A program made the position numbers and the translations under genes. The notes under the pieces are model-generated. The model searched no databases, had not been told where the DNA came from, and worked only from the letters and a program-made list of their open reading frames with translations. Of a stretch of DNA of 64,000 nucleotides, positions 46,028-55,802 are shown piece after piece; position 1 is the stretch's first letter; each line of letters opens with the position of its first letter. This DNA is from Kiritimatiellia bacterium (GTDB lineage Bacteria > Verrucomicrobiota > Kiritimatiellia > PWTM01), in the NCBI GenBank assembly GCA_026417735.1, contig JAOACR010000007.1:1-64000 (forward strand), given 5' to 3'.

Positions 46028-47686
46028 TTACTGGCCGCCGGCGCGGGCGAATTCCTCCTCGCTGAGGATGCCGTCGTGGTTTGAGTCGAAGGCCGAAAAA
46101 CGGCGGCGGCCCTCCACCGGATCCGGAAAGCGGTCGAGGTATTCGTCGAGGGTCAGGCGCCCGTCGGAGTCCCTGTCCTTTTTGCGGAAGATCTCCCGGC
46201 GAGCCTCGGCCTGAGGGGTAGGAGGCCGCCGGGCGGATGCCGTAGCGTCAAACGGAGTTCGCGTTTCGGCGGCTTTGCGGCGCGCCTCGCTCGGCGGCAG
46301 CGAATCCGCCCAGGCGAGAAGGCGATTGACCAGATTGCTCACGATGACGGGCTCGTGAGCGGCGAGATTGCGGGTTTCACCGGGATCGTCGGGGATACGG
46401 TAGAGCTCGACGCCCGACCCGTCATGGTAGGCGAACAGCTTCCACGGACCGGACCGGATCGCGAGCATGGGGGGAAGGTACTCATCGCCCCACACGCGGA
46501 ACAACCACTCCCAGTGCAGGTCCGTCCGACGCGGGCGGGTGGCGCCGAACCAGATGTCGCTGACGTCCTCGCCGACTCCCCGCTGGTCGGGCGGAATCTC
46601 GACGCCGGCAAGCCGGCAGACGGTGGGCATCCAGTCGAGTGCACTGAGCACCGACTCGCGATCCACGCGGCCGGCGGGCACGCGGCCGGGCCAGCGTAGG
46701 AGGCCGGGGGTCCGGATGCCGCCCTCGTACAGGCTCCGTTTCCGCGCGCGCAGCGGCCCGGTGGAGCCCACACCGGCGTTCGCGGCATTGCTGATCCGGT
46801 AGTCTTCCGGGCCATTATCGCTGCTGAAAAACAGCACGGTGTTCGAAGAGAGGCCGAGCTCGTCCATCGCGTCGAGCAGCCGGCCGAGCTGAGTATCGAG
46901 ATCGGTGATGGAGGCGGCGTAAACTCGCATTTGGTTGGTCAAGTCCGCCGCCGCAGCGAGGTAGCGCTGCATCCAGGGGCCGAACGCAGGATCATCCGCA
47001 CGCGGGCAAAGGTTGGAGTACCCCGCGAGCTGTTCCGGGGTCGGCCGCAACGGCGCGTGAGGCAGCAGCGTCCAAACATGGACGTAGAACGGCCGTTCGC
47101 GGTTCGCCCGCATGAACGCGATGGTCTCATCCACGATCATCGCGGTGGACTTCGCTCGGAAGAAGGGATCTCGCCGGGCACCCTCGCCACCGAGTTCCGG
47201 GCCGTTGGCGTTTACACAGAGATGGACGTCAAAACCGTAGGCGGAGGGTTCGGGCGCTCCCGGCCCGCTGCCCAGATGCCATTTGCCGAAATGAGCGGTC
47301 GCATAACCGGCGGCCCGGAGCAGCCGGGCGACGCTGGGTGCAGCGGGATCGAGCCAGTGGGGCATGTGCCGCTGCGTGTTCAGTTCTGGGTCCGAGAAAT
47401 GACCGTGGATGTGATAGCGGGCCGGTTCGCGACCGGAGAGGATTGCGGCGCGGCTGGGCGAGCAGACGGTGGAGGCGACATAGAACTGCTGGAACCACGT
47501 GCCCTCCCGCGCAAGGCGATCCAGCGCGGGGGTTTTTAAATAGGGGTGACCGGCGAAGGCGGCGTCGGCCCAGCCCTGATCATCGGTGAAGACCAGCACG
47601 AAGCTGGGCCGGTCGGTCGCTGCAGCGGTCAGGCCGCTCAACATCAACGATTGGAATAACATACAACACGACCAAAGTGTTCGCAT
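46028..47686 (-). CDS. Secreted sulfatase with C-terminal EF-hand pair
   Basis: This 552-residue protein has a signal peptide (about 1-23). The sulfatase core has D35/D36 as calcium ligands and the formylglycine motif T-V-C75-S-P-S-R. A second metal region reads F-S-S-D-N-G-P-E. Type I sulfatases remove sulfate esters, here probably from sulfated glycans such as fucoidan or mucin. After the core, two canonical EF-hand loops lie at about 504-515 (D-R-D-S-D-G) and 534-545 (D-S-N-H-D-G). Cys75 must be matured by a formylglycine-generating enzyme not found in the window. ATG 47686 is chosen for GAGGAG six bases upstream. Confidence 0.94.
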   Translation of the reverse strand: MRTLWSCCMLFQSLMLSGLTAAATDRPSFVLVFTDDQGWADAAFAGHPYLKTPALDRLAREGTWFQQFYVASTVCSPSRAAILSGREPARYHIHGHFSDPELNTQRHMPHWLDPAAPSVARLLRAAGYATAHFGKWHLGSGPGAPEPSAYGFDVHLCVNANGPELGGEGARRDPFFRAKSTAMIVDETIAFMRANRERPFYVHVWTLLPHAPLRPTPEQLAGYSNLCPRADDPAFGPWMQRYLAAAADLTNQMRVYAASITDLDTQLGRLLDAMDELGLSSNTVLFFSSDNGPEDYRISNAANAGVGSTGPLRARKRSLYEGGIRTPGLLRWPGRVPAGRVDRESVLSALDWMPTVCRLAGVEIPPDQRGVGEDVSDIWFGATRPRRTDLHWEWLFRVWGDEYLPPMLAIRSGPWKLFAYHDGSGVELYRIPDDPGETRNLAAHEPVIVSNLVNRLLAWADSLPPSEARRKAAETRTPFDATASARRPPTPQAEARREIFRKKDRDSDGRLTLDEYLDRFPDPVEGRRRFSAFDSNHDGILSEEEFARAGGQ

Positions 47687-47727
47687 TGGTAACTCCTCTG
47701 GTCCCATGCTAGGGGCTAACGTTGGCG

Positions 47728-47757
47728 AGAATAGCGTGAGTGTGTCTTGGTTTGCAA
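47728..47757 (-). promoter_or_regulatory. Putative sigma-70 promoter of the sulfatase gene
   Basis: On the minus strand TTGCAA (47752-47757) is followed after 18 bases by TATTCT (47728-47733). This is about 42 bases before the sulfatase ATG, in an intergenic space divergent from the MEMO-AMMECR1 gene. Confidence 0.45.
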
Positions 47758-47846
47758 TGGTGTGATTGTCGGGGCGACGGCTCTGGAGTAGGGTGGAGGA
47801 GAGGCCGGCCGGCGATGCCGCGCGGTAGCTGGTCGGCGGAGGCGGC

Positions 47847-49415
47847 ATGAGAGGACGGTATCGCACCACGGTGGCGGTTGCGCTGACGTGCCTCGGCGCG
47901 GCGGTGCGGCCGCCCGGAGGTCGGGCGATGAACACTAACGCAGCGCCGTTCACGTACACATCCACTCTGGCGGGCTCCTGGTACACGGCGGACGAGCGGG
48001 AGCTCCGCCGCGAACTGCGCGCCAAAAGGGCGGCCTCGGGTCAGACTCCGGACTCTGCGGTCTTTGCCCTGATTCTCCCCCACGCGGGCTACCAGTACTC
48101 CGGTGCGGTCGCCGCGCACGGGGCGCGGATGGTGGAGGGGAGATCGTTTTCGCGCGTGATCGTGATGGGCCCGACGCACCGCGTGCCGATGCGCAATGCG
48201 ATCGCTACGCCGGACGCAGACGCATACGCCACAATTCTGGGCTCGATTCCGATCGACGTTGAGTTCGTCGGCCGACTTCGCCGCTATCCGCTGTTTCGGA
48301 CGGTGCGCGGTGCTATGCCGGGTGAGCACAGCATCGAGATCGAGTTCCCTCTGCTGCAGGATGCGCTGGGGGAGTTCCGGCTGGTCCCGCTGGTGGTCGG
48401 CCAGCTCGACGATGCGGCGGTCACCGAGGCAGCGGCCTGTCTTCGCGCGGAGATGGACTCCAACACCTTGGTGGTGGCCAGCACCGACTTCACACACTAT
48501 GGGCCGAGGTTCGATTACGTGCCCTTCACCGGCGCGATCGAAACGAAGCTGCGGGAGCTGGACCTGGGCGCCTTCGAGTTTATCCGGCGGCGGGATGCGG
48601 TCGGTTTTCGGCGCTACATTGACCGGACAGGTGCGACCATCTGTGGCCGCGACCCTGTGGCCGTGCTCACCGCGATGTTGCCGGAGGATGCGGAGGTCCG
48701 GCTCCTCGCCTACGACACCTCCGGACGGATCACCGGCGACTGGCTGAACTCGGTGAGCTATCTCAGTGCGGCGATTCGGTGCCGCTGGACGCCAAGGCCA
48801 CTTGAGCGGCCGGCAGAGCCGGCGCCGAAATCCTCGGCGACAGAGGAGGGCCCGCTGCAGATTCCCGAGCCCGATCGCGCGGCGCTGCTGTCGCTGGCCC
48901 GGTCCACGATCCGGTTCTACTTTGCCCACCAGCGCCGTGCGACCCCCGCCGAGCTCGGGGTGCAGATCACCCCCGCGATGCGACAAGTGGCGGGTGCGTT
49001 TGTGACGCTACACAAACACGGTGAGCTGCGCGGTTGCATCGGTGAGATTCTGCCGACCCGCGCGTTGTATGCGGCGGTGATGGACCAGGCGCTGAATGCC
49101 GCGTTCCGTGACCCACGGTTTCCGCCGCTTCAGGAGCTGGAGCTGCCGCTATGCCGGATTGAGATCTCCGCGTTGTCCGAGCCGAAGCCAGTCTCGTCGT
49201 GGTCCGAGATCGTGTTGGGTCGGCACGGCATCATCCTCCGGAAGGAAGGCCACACTGCGCTCTTCCTGCCGCAGGTGGCGCCTCAGCAGGGATGGGACCT
49301 GCCGACGACGCTCCGCCATCTCGCGCTCAAGGCGGGGCTCGCCCCCGACGACTGGCGAAGCGGGGCGGACTTTGAGGTGTTTGAGGCGGTAGTGTTTGGC
49401 GAGTCGGATGCCTGA
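47847..49415 (+). CDS. MEMO1-AMMECR1 fusion (AmmeMemoRadiSam system proteins B and A)
   Basis: In this 522-residue protein residues about 36-315 form a MEMO1-like domain, with L-I-L-P-H-A-G-Y-Q-Y-S-G, M-G-P-T-H and P-G-E-H-S-I-E-I-E-F-P giving His residues of the putative non-haem metal site, and S-T-D-F-T-H-Y-G. Residues about 345-518 form AMMECR1, with G-E-L-R-G-C-I-G-E. The two usually occur with a radical SAM protein in the AmmeMemoRadiSam system, whose reaction is unknown. That partner is not in the window. The first 27 residues are hydrophobic/basic and may be a signal peptide, odd for this system; ATG 47928 after it is an alternative start. Confidence 0.93.
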   Translation: MRGRYRTTVAVALTCLGAAVRPPGGRAMNTNAAPFTYTSTLAGSWYTADERELRRELRAKRAASGQTPDSAVFALILPHAGYQYSGAVAAHGARMVEGRSFSRVIVMGPTHRVPMRNAIATPDADAYATILGSIPIDVEFVGRLRRYPLFRTVRGAMPGEHSIEIEFPLLQDALGEFRLVPLVVGQLDDAAVTEAAACLRAEMDSNTLVVASTDFTHYGPRFDYVPFTGAIETKLRELDLGAFEFIRRRDAVGFRRYIDRTGATICGRDPVAVLTAMLPEDAEVRLLAYDTSGRITGDWLNSVSYLSAAIRCRWTPRPLERPAEPAPKSSATEEGPLQIPEPDRAALLSLARSTIRFYFAHQRRATPAELGVQITPAMRQVAGAFVTLHKHGELRGCIGEILPTRALYAAVMDQALNAAFRDPRFPPLQELELPLCRIEISALSEPKPVSSWSEIVLGRHGIILRKEGHTALFLPQVAPQQGWDLPTTLRHLALKAGLAPDDWRSGADFEVFEAVVFGESDA

Positions 49416-50086
49416 GGACCGGGAATCTAGCCAGCCGTCGCGGAACGCTCAGGGGCGGCGGCTCCCCAACGCCTGTTCCCTGTGAGAGCGGCCGTTCGGC
49501 AACACCAACGGGAGGAGACAGACCGTCAAGGCGGCTGCACTTACCGCAACCACGGTGAGAAATGCGGCGATCCGCGTTTCTTGCTCGCGGCAGGAAAAGG
49601 CTTGCGCTGATGCTTCCCTCTCGCGCGGTGAACCATCGGGGGGGCGATCTGACGGTCGCCAACACGCGCGTCAGAGCCCCCGATGCAAGACCGCCGTGGG
49701 CGGCGATGGCGGTGCGAGGACGGCCGGATCGGGGCAATCGACGCAAAGCGGCCAGCTGGGTCATCGACCGGAAGCGCCTCCATGGAGGCCAGGCTCTGGA
49801 AGCGCAGCGGCTGAGGTTCTCCCAGGCGATTGACCCAGGGCGCCGGTTCGAAGTTCGCCATTAAGATCGAACTCGACCGCGAGGCGGAGCCGACCTGGTT
49901 TACCGGAGCGGAGGCGGTGGTATATTGAGGCGAGCGGCCGAGTTCCGGCGGGGGGGTGGCCGGTCTCTCGTCGGGGCAATAAGCTGGAGCGCGAACGACG
50001 TGGCGCGCATCGTCGGACGGTATAAGTGTGGGGCCGGATGCAGCCATCGGACCATTGTGGCTTTGCGCAGAATGGGAGGTCTGCCG
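49416..50086 (+). other. 671-base stretch without an intact gene
   Basis: I find no intact gene, RNA or repeat here. Open frames exist on both strands but carry no recognisable domain and shift composition. A hydrophobic, possibly coding remnant lies on the minus strand at the left end (entered separately). Bases near 50072-50086 carry the GGAGGT Shine-Dalgarno of the next gene. Confidence 0.5.
49449..49616 (-). pseudogene. Possible remnant of a membrane protein C-terminus
   Basis: One minus-strand frame ending at TGA 49449-49451 reads a run with R-E-Q-E-T-R-I-A-A-F-L-T-V-V, then about 20 hydrophobic residues ending C-L-L-P-L-V-L-P and a basic tail. This looks like a last transmembrane helix. 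No start codon or longer homologous frame is visible upstream, so if real it is a broken gene. Confidence 0.25.
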
Positions 50087-51148
50087 ATGACTGCAATAAT
50101 CAGCGAGAAACGGCTTTCAGCTCCTCACCGCAGAGCGTGTCCGGGGGCCCCGTCGACTTTGCGGTGTGCACCTTGCGCGGCGACGTCGATCGGCGCGCGG
50201 TTGCGGGCGGCTGGTACGGTGGTTTTCTTCCTCGCGGTGCTGTCCCGCGCGACGCTGCCACCCCACTGGCCGGAAGCCATCGTCGGCACCAACTTGCTGC
50301 CTCCGATGTCCAGCGCGTTCGATGTCTGGTTGCCGAATGAGGTCGTGCGCTATGAGGGCACGTTCAAGTACCTCGGGACCAACCACGTGTTTTGTTTCGA
50401 TCTGCGGCGGGTTCGTATGATGGGATTCACGAACATCGTGCGGACTCAGGTTCAAGCGGACCTGCGCATCAACTTTGATTTCGACTTCGCGTACGAGGTG
50501 ACCATCGTCCGCTTCGATGAGGATTCTTACCCTCCGTATCCGATGCAAGTGAAAAATGCGCACATGCAACTCCTCGCGCTCGGCGGGGCGACCCAGTCCG
50601 TCGGCCGGATTCCAGTCCGGGCGGAGTCGCTTTTGGCAGAAGTTTGGCTTGCAGATGAGGACGGAGAGCCTCACCTATTCGCTCGCATTCGCAATTGCGT
50701 CTCGCCCGTGTCACAGGGATGGATCGACGTATCGCCTCTCGCGGACGGTCGGTTCAGGATGCAGAGCGAGATCTGGATGCACACGGAAGGACAGCTCAGC
50801 ATGTGGATGACCAACCATGTGCCCGCCCGCACTGGGCCGTGGCGGGTCGCGCTGCGCGGGGAGGGACGGGACACTCGTGTTCTCGCCGTGGTGAACGAGG
50901 TGCTGGAGACGCCCTCCCTGCTGCGGCCGCTGCAGCGGACCTCATTGTTCAGCCAGTTCGCGGGCACGAACTTGCTCTATGGCATCGAATTCACCACCAA
51001 CTTTGGTCGCACATGGCAGCCGTATGTTCGGTATGACGCCGCCGGAGGGACTCTCTGGTTCCAGCGGGCCGAGCTGGAAAACTGGACGGAGGCGATTCCG
51101 GTGAGGACGAATCGCTGGATCCGCTTCAGATCGCGGCCGGCACCGTGA
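50087..51148 (+). CDS. Exported protein of unknown function
   Basis: This 353-residue protein has an unusually long basic N-region (about 40 residues) before a hydrophobic segment (about 41-55). A strand-rich body follows, with repeated Trp/Tyr/Phe (F-D-V-W-L-P-N-E, F-D-F-D-F-A-Y-E). No family is recognised. The composition suggests an extracytoplasmic beta-sandwich. ATG 50087 is chosen because GGAGGT lies six bases upstream; frames are open further left but without Shine-Dalgarno. The next gene starts about 200 bases on. Confidence 0.7.
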   Translation: MTAIISEKRLSAPHRRACPGAPSTLRCAPCAATSIGARLRAAGTVVFFLAVLSRATLPPHWPEAIVGTNLLPPMSSAFDVWLPNEVVRYEGTFKYLGTNHVFCFDLRRVRMMGFTNIVRTQVQADLRINFDFDFAYEVTIVRFDEDSYPPYPMQVKNAHMQLLALGGATQSVGRIPVRAESLLAEVWLADEDGEPHLFARIRNCVSPVSQGWIDVSPLADGRFRMQSEIWMHTEGQLSMWMTNHVPARTGPWRVALRGEGRDTRVLAVVNEVLETPSLLRPLQRTSLFSQFAGTNLLYGIEFTTNFGRTWQPYVRYDAAGGTLWFQRAELENWTEAIPVRTNRWIRFRSRPAP

Positions 51149-51346
51149 CCATCGGTGAGCCGGCAGAACCCCGCCGGGAGACGCTGGAGGTGAAGGCGTT
51201 CGGGCGTGACGTCTCGCGTTCGATGGACGAAGCATCTTGTTGCCCCTCGGAAAGGGCCGGTGGACCGACTGGTGCGGAGGAAGGGCGGCGCCCCCATGTT
51301 GCAGGAGGCAGGCGGTGTTTGCGTTGACGAAAGGTACGGCGCCCCA

Positions 51347-52465
51347 ATGGTGACCTGGCTTCGGCGGATGTGGAGGGTGATTCTTGTTTTTGCCGCGGTT
51401 GTCGGTGGCGCGGCCGAACGCAGGGTGCAGAGCGAAGCCGAACTGCGTGACGCGGTCCGTGCTCTACAAGCCGGAGATGTGCTCAAGTTGGCGCCAGGCG
51501 CATATGCCGGCCGGCTGTATGTCCGGGGCGTGTCGAACCTGACCGTCTGCGCTGCGGATTCGAGTCGTCCGCCAATCATTCAGGGTGGCGAGACGGGATG
51601 GCAGTTTTCGATGTGTCCCGGCCTCGTCGTGCGCGCGCTGGAGTTTCGCGGCCAGAAGATCAACGGTCTGAACATTGACGATGGCGGGCCGGCCAATCCG
51701 CCGGTCTCGGATGTCCTGCTCGAAGGCGTGCGTGTTCGTGAGGTTCGTCCCGGTGGCAACTATGACGGCATCAAACTTTCCGGTTTGCAGCACGTAATGA
51801 TCCGTGAGTGCGTCATCGAAGGCTGGGGAGGTCAGGCGATCGACCTCGTCGGCTGTGACGACGTGCTGATCCGCGACTGTGACATCATTGGCCGGCCAAG
51901 CAACGGCGCGGCCGCCGGGATCCAGATCAAGGGAGGAAGCCGTCGGGTGGTGGTCGAACGCTGTCGGCTGGTGGAGGCGGGCCAGCGGCCGTTGAACATT
52001 GGTGGCTCGACGGGGCGGGAATTTTTCCGGCCGGCCAGTGCGACGTGGGAGGCGCGGGAAGTGGTGGTGCGGGACTGCCGCATCGAAGGTGGGCTGTGCG
52101 CCGTCGCGTTTGTTGGCGCGGACAGTGCACGGTTCGAAAACAACATCGTGCTGTTTCCGCGGCGATGGGTGTTCCGCATCCTACAGGAGACTCGCGATCC
52201 ACAATTTCTTCGGTGCGGCAACGTTCGAATTGCGGATAATCGGATTGTGTTTCGTCGTGCCGATCTCCGCGAGGAGGTGAACATCGGACCGGGCACCGCG
52301 CCGGAGACGTTCCGATTTGAACGAAACTGGTGGTTTGCGGAGGACCGGCCGGAGGACTCACTGCCTCGGCTGCCTGTACCGGAGCATGACGGGGTGTATG
52401 GGCGGGATCCCCGGCGTGAGGTTCCGGCCGCGCAGGAGCGCGGGCGAGATGAGGTAAAGGAGTGA
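51347..52465 (+). CDS. Secreted right-handed beta-helix protein
   Basis: This 372-residue protein has a signal peptide (about 1-23). Repeated rungs of about 22 residues follow, with V-x-I-x-x-[CN]-x-I patterns (for example V-L-I-R-D-C-D-I-I-G, V-V-V-E-R-C-R-L-V, V-V-V-R-D-C-R-I). These are typical of parallel beta-helix (pectate-lyase/NosD-like) folds that bind or cut polysaccharides. No lyase catalytic set could be assigned. The stop overlaps the next start (GTGA, 52462-52465). The Shine-Dalgarno before ATG 51347 is weak. Confidence 0.85.
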   Translation: MVTWLRRMWRVILVFAAVVGGAAERRVQSEAELRDAVRALQAGDVLKLAPGAYAGRLYVRGVSNLTVCAADSSRPPIIQGGETGWQFSMCPGLVVRALEFRGQKINGLNIDDGGPANPPVSDVLLEGVRVREVRPGGNYDGIKLSGLQHVMIRECVIEGWGGQAIDLVGCDDVLIRDCDIIGRPSNGAAAGIQIKGGSRRVVVERCRLVEAGQRPLNIGGSTGREFFRPASATWEAREVVVRDCRIEGGLCAVAFVGADSARFENNIVLFPRRWVFRILQETRDPQFLRCGNVRIADNRIVFRRADLREEVNIGPGTAPETFRFERNWWFAEDRPEDSLPRLPVPEHDGVYGRDPRREVPAAQERGRDEVKE

Positions 52466-53454
52466 AAACGGTGTCGACAAGGGGATTGACGAGGCGGGAG
52501 TTTCTGGCCGCCGCGGCAGTGGGCGCAGCCGGACCCGAGGGGGATCGCGGCGAGCATGCGGCGCGATCGGAGTCGCGCATCTCCTACTACTGCGACGGCG
52601 AACTGCGTATCGGTGTGCCGGGCCGAAGCGCCGAACGGGTGGTCACGTCCGGGCACTGGGACTTCAAGCCGTCCTGGTCGCCGACGGGCGGACTGCTGGT
52701 CGGCTTTCGGCGTTTGAGGGACGACCGTGTGGTGGCAAACTGGAAGACTGCGATTCTGGTGGTGAAGGTCGACGGGACCGGCCTTCATTTTCTGAGCGAT
52801 GGAACCCATACCGACTTCAATCCCACCTGGACGCGGGACGGGACAAGCACGCCGGTCTGGAACCGAAAGAATGAAGCCACTGGCGGGTACATCGTGATGC
52901 GCAGTCGGGTGGGGGGCCGCGCTGGCGAGGAGCAGGCGATCACGGACCGACGTGTGACCACCTGGGTACATTCGGCACTGCGGGATGGCCGACTGCTGGT
53001 CGCTGCCACCCCTCCTCGTCTGGGCCGCGGGTACTAACTTCTTGAATACACAGATCGAACAGAACCCGTGTATGAACCCATTGAGTGCGCACTGGCGAAG
53101 GACGGGCTGCTGGATCGAATCAGCGTTTCGCCTGACGAGCGATTGATCTGTTTCGAGTACCAGTCCTTTTCCCGGGGGCGGTCAATGGCGGGTCGGACGC
53201 TGTACATTGCGGAGTTCGACGCGCCGCGGCGTCGGGTCGACCACCCGAAACCGTTTGCGAACGAGGATGGCCGGCCCTTGTGGTTTGCGTATCCGCGGTG
53301 GCTCCCTGATCAAAGCGCAATTGTCTATCACGCCGGCCCGTTCGGCCGTTGTCAGCTGTATTTGTATCGCCTGCGGTACGGTTCGACGGAACGGATTTCC
53401 GAGCACGCGACCGCCGACTACCGCTATCCCCACGGCGAAGCGGCTCCCTGCTGA
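52462..53454 (+). pseudogene. Tat-exported beta-propeller (TolB-like) protein split by an in-frame stop
   Basis: The GTG at 52462 (AAGGA before it, GTGA overlap with the beta-helix gene) starts a Tat leader, L-T-R-R-E-F-L-A-A-A. Propeller-like repeats follow, with H-W-D-F-K-P-S-W-S-P-T-G and D-F-N-P-T-W-T-R-D-G. TAA at 53035-53037 interrupts the frame. The same frame stays open downstream and continues the fold: P-V-Y-E-P-I-E, I-S-V-S-P-D-E-R-L-I-C-F-E and A-Y-P-R-W-L-P-D-Q, to TGA 53452-53454. Without the stop it would be about 330 residues. A single nonsense change explains the split; readthrough or a sequencing error are alternatives. It was probably a periplasmic binding partner of the beta-helix protein. 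Confidence 0.75.
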
Positions 53455-54202
53455 TCCCCGCGGAGCGTTTTCCGGAAGCGTCCCGCTTGGACGGGAGAGG
53501 GATTTCGCCGGATGCGGCGCGGAACGCGCAGTGAGGGGGCGGCCACGCGAGGGTGGTGGAGCGTCCCCCTGCAAAGGTGCACGACGTTGGCCCGGCGGGA
53601 CCTGCCGCGGGGTGGACAAGAAAAGGGGTGTGTGTTTGGGCAGCCTCCCACGTGCCGACCTCCACGTTGACCCACCAGCGGAACCGCATCTTGAGGAAGT
53701 CACGCGCTGGCGCGTTGCCGGCGGAACGAACCCAGCGGAAACGAGTTTTTCTCTGCTTTGCGGGCAGCAGGGTTGCCGCGATGACCGGCGCATCGGGAGG
53801 GTCGATTGAGGGTGCGGCCGCAGGAACAGGAGCGGGACAAGGAGACGTTGGACCCGTGGGCGCCGGCGGATCGAAGCACTCCATGTGGGTTGTCATTCGC
53901 GGCGCTGCACGCAAGGCGGGCGTCGGAGGAGCGATTTTCAGGCCGGCGGACCATCGTCATCAGGGCGGCGGCGCGGAGGGCGGGGATCTTCTGTGCACTG
54001 TTCCAATTGAGGCTCAAGGCGCTTGCCACGTACGCGGCTCTGCTGAAACAGACTGCGGTTGAGATTCTTCCCGATGTGCGCCGTGGGACGGCGGGGACGG
54101 AAGAATCCACAGCTCCCGTTCCTGCGGCGGGGAGGCGACGCGTCCGGCGAACGCAATGGGCCGGCGGCGTGTTGCCTTCCGGCATGTCGTTGCTGATGTT
54201 GT
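53455..54202 (+). other. 748-base stretch without a recognisable gene
   Basis: Both strands carry open frames typical of GC-rich DNA, but none has a credible start, domain or conserved motif. No repeat, RNA or mobile-element end is visible. It lies between the split propeller gene and the convergent DUF2784 gene and may be decayed coding sequence. Confidence 0.5.
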
Positions 54203-54616
54203 TCAGGGGGGCGGGGCCGCCGGGATTGATTTCTTGTTTGGTGGGATGAGCCGCCAACTTGCGACGATGATCAGCCCGAACAGTGTGTAGGCGATCGCAA
54301 AAGTAATGGGCGACGCGTCGAAATAGATGAAACGGCCGATCCAGTCGTACAAAAAAGAACGTTGGTATCCCGGCTGCCCTGCGACGCGGCGCAAGCGGTC
54401 TTCCCAGACGGTGAGAGGGCAGGGCAGTCCGAGCCAAGCCTCGAGCGTGACGAAAGCGATCGCGCCCAGGTGGAGGAGCCGGAAGCCCCGGTGACGGACC
54501 CACCGCCATCTCCACCAGCCGCCGATCAGGATCAAAAGCTGGCCGCCGACGATAAAGGCGATGTAGCCGAAGTGCAACACCAGTATGAGATCTGCGAGGA
54601 TCGCGGCCGCCTTCAT
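54203..54616 (-). CDS. DUF2784 membrane protein
   Basis: This 137-residue protein has four hydrophobic helices. It matches DUF2784 throughout: L-I-L-V-L-H-F-G-Y-I-A-F-I-V at the start, L-H-L-G-A-I-A-F-V-T-L-E-A-W-L-G in the middle, C-P-L-T-V-W-E, and A-Y-T-L-F-G-L in the last helix. The function is unknown. ATG 54616 begins the conserved part; upstream codons in the same frame look non-coding. It lies just downstream of tRNA-Ser on the same strand. Confidence 0.88.
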   Translation of the reverse strand: MKAAAILADLILVLHFGYIAFIVGGQLLILIGGWWRWRWVRHRGFRLLHLGAIAFVTLEAWLGLPCPLTVWEDRLRRVAGQPGYQRSFLYDWIGRFIYFDASPITFAIAYTLFGLIIVASWRLIPPNKKSIPAAPPP

Positions 54617-54745
54617 CGGGAAGCCGCAAGGGGTTCGGTCGGGTTCGCGCCCGGCTCGCCAGCCAATCGCGCCTGAGCCCGACCGGCGTGCCGCCACCGG
54701 CGGTCGGAGGCCAGGCGGAACACCTCATGGTGGCAAGGAAGGAGA

Positions 54746-54836
<91 letters not shown>

Positions 54837-54968
54837 GCGTGACGGATCCGAAGCAAGCTCACGAGTGCCGCACCTCGCCCCGCGGGGGGGCAGGTCCGCA
54901 CAGGCTGGCATGCGGCACAGGGCATGGCCCAACGCCGCACCGGACGCTATCAAAGCCGTACCAGTCGG

Positions 54969-55802
54969 TCAAATGAGCGATCGTCTCTGTCGTTTCTGCG
55001 AGGTGTTTGCGAGCCACGCCAGCGCGAACATCGCGGCCTGAACCAGCACAATCGCGGGGCCGGCGGGAACGTCGAGGAGAAGGCCCACCGCTAGACCTCC
55101 GAACACGCCGGCGACGCCGAGTGCACCGGAGGAAAGGATGGCCCCTGTAAAGCTTCGCGCTCGCAGTAACGCTGTTGCTGCCGGAAAGATCAACAAACTG
55201 GTCATCAGCAAGCTGCCGACGATTCGCAGTCCGATGACGACGGCGCCGGCGGTGAGGATCGCAAGTCCTCGTTCGTATCGGTGAACCGGCAGTCCGCAAA
55301 CGCGCGCGTGATCCGCGTCGAACGTGATCGAGAGCCAGTGCCGGCGCAATGGCAGGACGGCGACCGTGACGGCCACGGCCAGCGCCGAGGCAACGATCAC
55401 GTCCCGCGGTGTCACCGCCAGCACATCGCCGAACAGATATGCGAACAGGTCGGCGCGGAATCCGCCGCCACGGGCGGCCAGTGCACTGCCCACTGCCAGG
55501 CCGGTGGCGGCGACCATGCCGATTGCAGTGTCGCCAAACATCGTGCCGCGTTCCGGCAGCCGCGCCATCAGCAGTGCGGCGGCAGCGGCCAGTGGCAGCG
55601 CCAACGACAGTGGCGCCCACCCCAGCCACAGTGCGATCCCGACAGCGCCCAACGTGAAATGCGAGAGCCCTTCACCCACCAGCGCCGAGCGGCGCAGCAG
55701 CAGAATTACGCCGAGGAAACCGCTCGCCAGTCCCACGAGCAGCCCGGCCACGACCGCGCGCTGAACAAAGGCGTACCGCAGAAGCTCAGCCGGTGGCAGC
55801 AT
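54969..55802 (-). CDS. Zinc/manganese ABC transporter, permease subunit (ZnuB/MntB type)
   Basis: This 277-residue ABC-3 family permease has about eight hydrophobic helices. It has R-R-S-A-L-V-G-E-G-L-S-H, the helix that contacts the ATPase, and A-R-V-C-G-L-P-V in the cytoplasmic loop. It forms the channel for metal import. ATG 55802 lies 17 bases inside the ATPase gene, so translation is coupled. It is the last gene of the four-gene operon running from 57751. Confidence 0.94.
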   Translation of the reverse strand: MLPPAELLRYAFVQRAVVAGLLVGLASGFLGVILLLRRSALVGEGLSHFTLGAVGIALWLGWAPLSLALPLAAAAALLMARLPERGTMFGDTAIGMVAATGLAVGSALAARGGGFRADLFAYLFGDVLAVTPRDVIVASALAVAVTVAVLPLRRHWLSITFDADHARVCGLPVHRYERGLAILTAGAVVIGLRIVGSLLMTSLLIFPAATALLRARSFTGAILSSGALGVAGVFGGLAVGLLLDVPAGPAIVLVQAAMFALAWLANTSQKRQRRSLI

